Source: Carex sylvatica
Taxonomy: Eukaryota > Streptophyta > Magnoliopsida > Poales > Cyperaceae
Assembly: GCA_964058845.1 (NCBI GenBank)
Contig: CAXKVR010000362.1
Location: 1 to 22,500, forward strand
Reading direction: 5' to 3'
DNA: 22,500 nt
Positions 19,144-22,500 of the stretch are shown here, one piece after another. The notes under the pieces were generated by a model that was not told where the DNA came from, made no database searches, and worked only from the letters and a program-made list of their open reading frames with translations. The position numbers were made by a program, and so were the translations under genes. Numbering within the stretch: the first letter of the stretch is position 1; each line of letters opens with the position of its first letter.

Positions 19144-19556
19144 GAGTAGAACTAGGGTGCTCTTAAGCTCACCAAAGTGTTTGGTGAGCTTAACTCCAAA
19201 ATTCATCAAATTGGTTTCAAATAACAAATCTGAACCGTTGAAATCTGCCTATCTTATGAGTGACACGTCTACATGTGAAAATTTTAAACATTCGGATTAA
19301 TTTAGTATAAAGTCAAGCGGACAAAAAACGTTCAAAAAATAAATACACTAAAATTAATTTATTAACTTTTTAATTTTGACCGATTGACTTTATACTAAAT
19401 CAATTCGAATGTTTAAAATTTTCACATGTAGACGCATCACTCGTAAGGTAGGCAGATTCCAACAGTTCGGATTCGTCATTTGAAACTGATTTGATGGGTT
19501 TCGGAGTTGAGCTCACCAAATATTTTAGTGAGCTTAAGAACACCCTAGTTCTACTC
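19144..19556. mobile_element. foldback MULE-type MITE (413 bp) with perfect 9-bp target duplication
   Basis: The exact 9-bp duplication TTATATATG lies at 19135-19143 and 19557-19565. The terminal inverted repeats start GAGTAGAACTAGGGTG on both ends and extend, with scattered mismatches, through most of the element. The two arms of about 180 bp pair into one long hairpin around a short AT-rich centre near 19340-19370. Each arm has its own nested hairpin, for example AAGCTCACCAAA / TTTGGTGAGCTT at 19165-19191. The 9-bp duplication points to Mutator-like mobilisation. There is no coding capacity. A transcript through it would form long double-stranded RNA. Confidence 0.88.
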
Positions 19557-19565
19557 TTATATATG

Positions 19566-20147
19566 AATACTTGCACACGCCAGTTGTAAAATCTTTAAAA
19601 TAGTAGGCGGTGTTCAAATAATAAGTGGTTCTTTCAGATAGTTTGCAGTTACTCAAATAGTTAATGATTGAAGAAAAAAATAAAAAAAATGTTACATATA
19701 ATAGCTAAGTGCTCCATTTTCTAAATTACAACTGAAATAACTCAAAGAAGGCATATTTGACTGCCATGCCATCTTATCTAACTATATCGGTGAAAATGGC
19801 CCAGATTCAAATAAAAGCCCAACAAGATATTATTCAATTTATTTGATTAATTATTATTTGTCCGTTTCCATTGTCCAAAGTCTAACTGGCTTTAATTCTT
19901 AAGATAAAACATAGGGTTGTCAACGGATACGGTAAGAATTGGGTGGAAGCATTTTTATACATGTATCCATTATAAATTATCTTTATCTGTATCTTACTCT
20001 TATCCATTACAAATTGTCTTATCCGTCGTTACGTTACAAAATTTTTACAATTTATTTTCAAAGGATTTAAAAGCAAGAATCGAAAATCATGCTAATAAAA
20101 TATAAGTTTAAACCTTAATTAAGGTTTTCTTAGATAGGTAAATCAAG
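19566..20147. other. spacer with one possible hAT-type end
   Basis: AT-rich non-coding sequence. TAGGGTTGTCAACGGATACG at 19912 resembles the left tip of a common plant hAT MITE class, but no right end or target duplication could be located, so it may be a truncated copy. No gene is seen. Confidence 0.35.
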
Positions 20148-20198
20148 TGTGAATTGAAACTGCGTCGAAAATACGAGTTTCTGGAACTTTATAGGCTC

Positions 20199-20583
20199 AG
20201 TGCGTCCGCACTGGTGGTGAGTGCGGATGGATGATCCGCACTGACCCCCGCTCTTTTTCTAAAAATTGACTAAGTCCTGAGTGCGGGTGTCTCGACCAGC
20301 ACTGAATTTCAATGCGGACGCATTAGGTTCGGACTTTTCTTGATTCAGTGCTATTTTGATAAAAAATTTGACTTAGTACTTAGTGCGTCCGCACTCATGA
20401 ATTTCCTGTGATTTTTCTGAAATCCTAAAATCTGTCCAAGTGATGAGTGCGGGTGACTGACCCGCACTGAAAATGAGTGCGTCTGCACTAGAGTATTTTT
20501 CTGCATTTTCTATGCCGTTTGTATTCTGACAAGGACTGAGTGTGGGTGGCCGACACGCACTGAAAACAAGTGCGTCCGCACTC
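20199..20583. repeat. array of AGTGCG/CGCACT inverted repeats
   Basis: About eight short inverted repeats lie within 385 bp. Compact ones are AGTGCG-TC-CGCACT (near 20200, 20381 and 20569, with a variant AGTGCGTCTGCACT near 20476 and AATGCGGACGCATT near 20311). Longer ones with 5-6 base loops are AGTGCGGAT...ATCCGCACT (near 20221), AGTGCGGGT...ACCAGCACT (near 20280), AGTGCGGGT...ACCCGCACT (near 20445) and AGTGTGGGT...ACACGCACT (near 20537). Compact and long forms tend to alternate. Spacers are about 20-60 bp, AT-rich and unrelated. Confidence 0.9.
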
Positions 20584-21750
20584 AAAGAGATTTTTAATCA
20601 AAACTCAGATTTTCTTTCTTTTCCTTTCTCTCTTTCTCCTCCGCCCCTTTCCCCCTGTCCTGTGTGTTCCGCCAAAAGAAGAAGAAAAGAAGGAGAGAGA
20701 CCCCTCCCCCTCTCAAACCGCTTAAAGGCCCGAAAAATCGAAAGTAAAAGCGAGAAATTGGCCGTAGATCTCTCCTAGCCCTTCCATTCGGTAATTATTT
20801 CTTTTCTTTTTTAACTCAAAACTTTGGATTCTCTCGATTGTTCGGGTTTTCATTTTAAACCCAAAATTTGTGTTTGAAACTCTTGTAGAGTAGTCCTTTC
20901 AGCTTCCTTGTTAGTTATTTGTCGATTTTTCTCTCGATTTTGTCTCAATTTTGGAATTTCCTGTTTTAGGGTTTTCGGTACCAAATATGAAATTTGAAAA
21001 TGTGGTTGATTGATTAGGCTAACCCGACCAAATAGACTTGTAATCGGTAGGGTTCCCTTTTGATCTCGAAATGTTAGCACATGTATCGGTTAATTCAAAT
21101 TTCGACCAAATCATAGTTTAACCAATTGGTAAATTAAATTGTTACGGGAACCAAACTAGTGAAATAGTAAATGAATTGTTACCAATTAAGATGGTATATA
21201 GTTTAGAGGACCTAATCGCAAAGTGCGTGATGGTTAAGAGGTTTTAAGTAAGGAAACCGATAGAAAGGGTATACAAATTCGGTTAAGAAAATATGAAATA
21301 ACTCGTGTCATCCAATTGAACCTCCCGACCATTAACCAAGCATAAACCAAATGAATACGTGTAATATAGGTGTAAGCTCGGTAGAACAAGACTTTGCGGA
21401 GCAATTCGAGACGCCTGATCCATAACTTCGCGGTACGCTCGTCGTAATCAGGTGCGGGTTCTTGGACTTGTTTGATATTTTATTTTCATAAATTAAATTA
21501 TTTCTCGATTGTCATGTTGAATGCTTGTTTGTTGCATAATTTTTGGAATTCATGTGGTATGTTGATCGTTGCATAATGGGAATGGTGTGAGTTATTTGCA
21601 TAACCCAATCAAATTAGAACCAAATTCTTGTGATATATTTGATTTGCATATTCGACTGGTTGCCAAATTAAATTGTTATTCTGTGATCTAATTATGGTTG
21701 AAAGTCACCACAAATTATCGATTGTGAATATTATTGTGAATGAATTGGTG

Positions 21751-21826
21751 AAGTTGAGTTGTATAGCTGACTTTAACCCTGTGAACAAAATTGCAAAGTT
21801 GAGCTGTATAGCTGACTTTGATCCCA
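21751..21826. repeat. 45-bp tandem duplication in the LTR-like region
   Basis: The segment AAGTTGAGTTGTATAGCTGA at 21751 recurs at 21796 with one change and continues CTTTRAYCC in both, a 45-bp period. A short open frame passes through it, but its product has no recognised homology, and the surrounding LTR-like context argues against a gene. Confidence 0.85.
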
Positions 21827-22125
21827 TGATCCTTCTGACGCATTGGGTGAATGGCCCTCATGGTTTCCCAGTACTGGTTGGGACGAGGGGTGGGTGACTA
21901 TATATACATTTATATGTTGATTGTGATTGTGGGTGACTCGTGTGTAACGTCTGTGGCTCGGGAGTATTATCCTACGTGATAGTGCATTTGGAAGGTCAAT
22001 TGAATATTACAATATCTTGAGTTCCGAATTGAATTTTCATTATATGATTTCAAACCAGACTTTAGAAAATGGTTAAGCCAAAACACTGCAGATGGGTGTC
22101 AGATAAAGGATCCAGCTAGGTGGAA

Positions 22126-22155
22126 CGTCTGTAAGTGTCAGTAACCCTACAGACG
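22126..22155. repeat. inverted repeat between two copies of a 61-bp duplication
   Basis: CGTCTGTA (22126-22133) pairs perfectly with TACAGACG (22148-22155) across a 14-base loop. It sits between two copies of a CAGATAAA...GTCCAGCTMGGTGGAAC segment starting at 22100 and 22161. This may be a structured site within the presumed LTR. Confidence 0.7.
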
Positions 22156-22312
22156 AGGATCAGATAAAAAGGGTCCAGCTCGGTGGAACATCTGTAGGTG
22201 CTACTAGCCTTATTAAAATGAGTTAAACATGTTATGTTCTTGTTTGAAACTTCATTTTGGAAATTCCATTAGCTGTATTTCATTTGATTATCTGTTGTTA
22301 AGCATATGCATT

Positions 22313-22334
22313 CATATATATATATATATATATA
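22313..22334. repeat. (TA)n microsatellite
   Basis: An uninterrupted AT dinucleotide run of about 22 bases lies immediately left of the terminal MITE. Its last nine bases (ATATATATA) would be the target duplication of that element if it is a Mutator-type MITE. Confidence 0.85.
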
Positions 22335-22500
22335 GAGATGGACTTGGGTGAGCCATGGCTCACCAAGCGTTTGTACTCCACGCCGTATTTTCATTTTGAA
22401 AGTTCAAATGACCGATCCGAACCGTTAAATGTGATCTCTATATTGAAATGTGCTTGGAAACCAAATTTTACATTTTTTGGAATTTTTTTACTATTTATTA
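22335..22500. mobile_element. left arm of a MITE related to the one at 19144, cut by the window edge
   Basis: The start GAGATGGACTTGGGTG aligns with GAGTAGAACTAGGGTG of the 413-bp foldback element. The next bases keep its layout: GCTCACCAA, GTTTG, ACTCC, and later CCGAACCGTT. A perfect 18-bp palindrome GGTGAGCCATGGCTCACC occupies 22347-22364, where the relative has a subterminal hairpin. The right end lies beyond the window, so a target duplication cannot be tested. Confidence 0.6.

Larger units (their letters stand above)
20148..22312 (+). mobile_element. LTR-like non-coding DNA of a large retrotransposon, boundaries unresolved
   Basis: This stretch has no recognisable protein but has the architecture of long plant LTRs. 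It starts with a zone of GTGCG palindromes (20199-20583). Next comes a pyrimidine-rich leader-like block (20605-20665) followed by purine-rich DNA, then a donor-like GGTAATT near 20791. Beyond that lie GC-richer blocks with internal duplications (GTTGAGYTGTATAGCTGACT at 21753 and 21798; CAGATAAA...GGTGGAAC at 22100 and 22161) and words such as GTAACGTCTGTGGCTCGG. A Ty3/gypsy origin seems likely from general resemblance, but neither end nor a second LTR is in the window. It could also be an unannotated gene leader with a long intron. Confidence 0.4.

Noticed and set aside
19912..20100. hAT MITE starting TAGGGTTGTCAACGG
   Set aside because: Only a left end is visible. No matching inverted right end or 8-bp duplication was found, so an element cannot be delimited.
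20199..20583. Possible CRISPR-like array
   Set aside because: Repeats are short palindromes of variable length with irregular spacers in plant nuclear DNA, with no cas genes. An LTR-type inverted repeat cluster explains it better.
20542..20778. 78-codon + strand frame across the pyrimidine-rich block
   Set aside because: The composition (runs of Ser/Pro then Lys/Arg) follows simple C/T and A/G tracts. No conserved motif, and the context is LTR-like.
21673..21897. 74-codon + strand frame with a doubled KLSCIADF segment
   Set aside because: The doubling is a 45-bp DNA duplication in LTR-like sequence. No family is recognised and there are no neighbouring coding exons.

Overview
This is plant nuclear DNA: spliced genes with GT-AG introns, a nuclear-type tRNA gene, AT-rich spacers and a dense load of plant transposons. 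The species cannot be named from the sequence. The gene structure and repeat content fit a eudicot with a repeat-rich genome. No bacterial-style operon, CRISPR array or new protein-coding system was found. The interest lies in one complete jasmonate-pathway gene beside an unusually readable stack of nested and foldback transposable elements.

Layout. Positions 1-1116 are the upstream region of the only intact protein gene, with a 38-base poly-C tract near the left edge. Positions 1117-2369 are a three-exon gene for chloroplast allene oxide cyclase (244 aa, + strand). A complete tRNA-Asp(GTC) lies on the - strand at 2895-2966. Two hAT-type non-autonomous elements follow: 3337-3616 with a perfect 8-bp target duplication, and 3796-4545 with a 7/8 duplication.

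Positions 4911 to about 17723 hold an old Ty1/copia retrotransposon on the - strand. Its two LTRs are about 1.35 kb each. Remnants of gag, protease, integrase, reverse transcriptase and RNase H are full of stops, frameshifts and deletions. Two later insertions sit inside it: a 1,869-bp solo LTR (10122-11990, 5-bp duplication CATCT) in gag, and a 2,305-bp Mutator-like element (12931-15235, 9-bp duplication) in the leader. The Mutator-like element carries a broken piece of MULE transposase N-terminus.

Beyond the copia element lie a hAT-like element made of ACTCG/CGAGT repeats (17784-18319), an AT-rich zone of TATGAATACTT repeats, and a 413-bp foldback MULE-type MITE with a perfect 9-bp duplication (19144-19556). 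From about 20150 to 22310 there is non-coding DNA resembling the LTR of a large retrotransposon, including an array of AGTGCG/CGCACT inverted repeats. The window ends inside the left arm of another MITE related to the one at 19144.

How it fits together: only allene oxide cyclase and tRNA-Asp look functional. Everything right of about 3300 is best explained by successive insertions. The relative order can be read for the copia element (first) and its two insertions (later), because removing the solo LTR restores a continuous gag reading frame.
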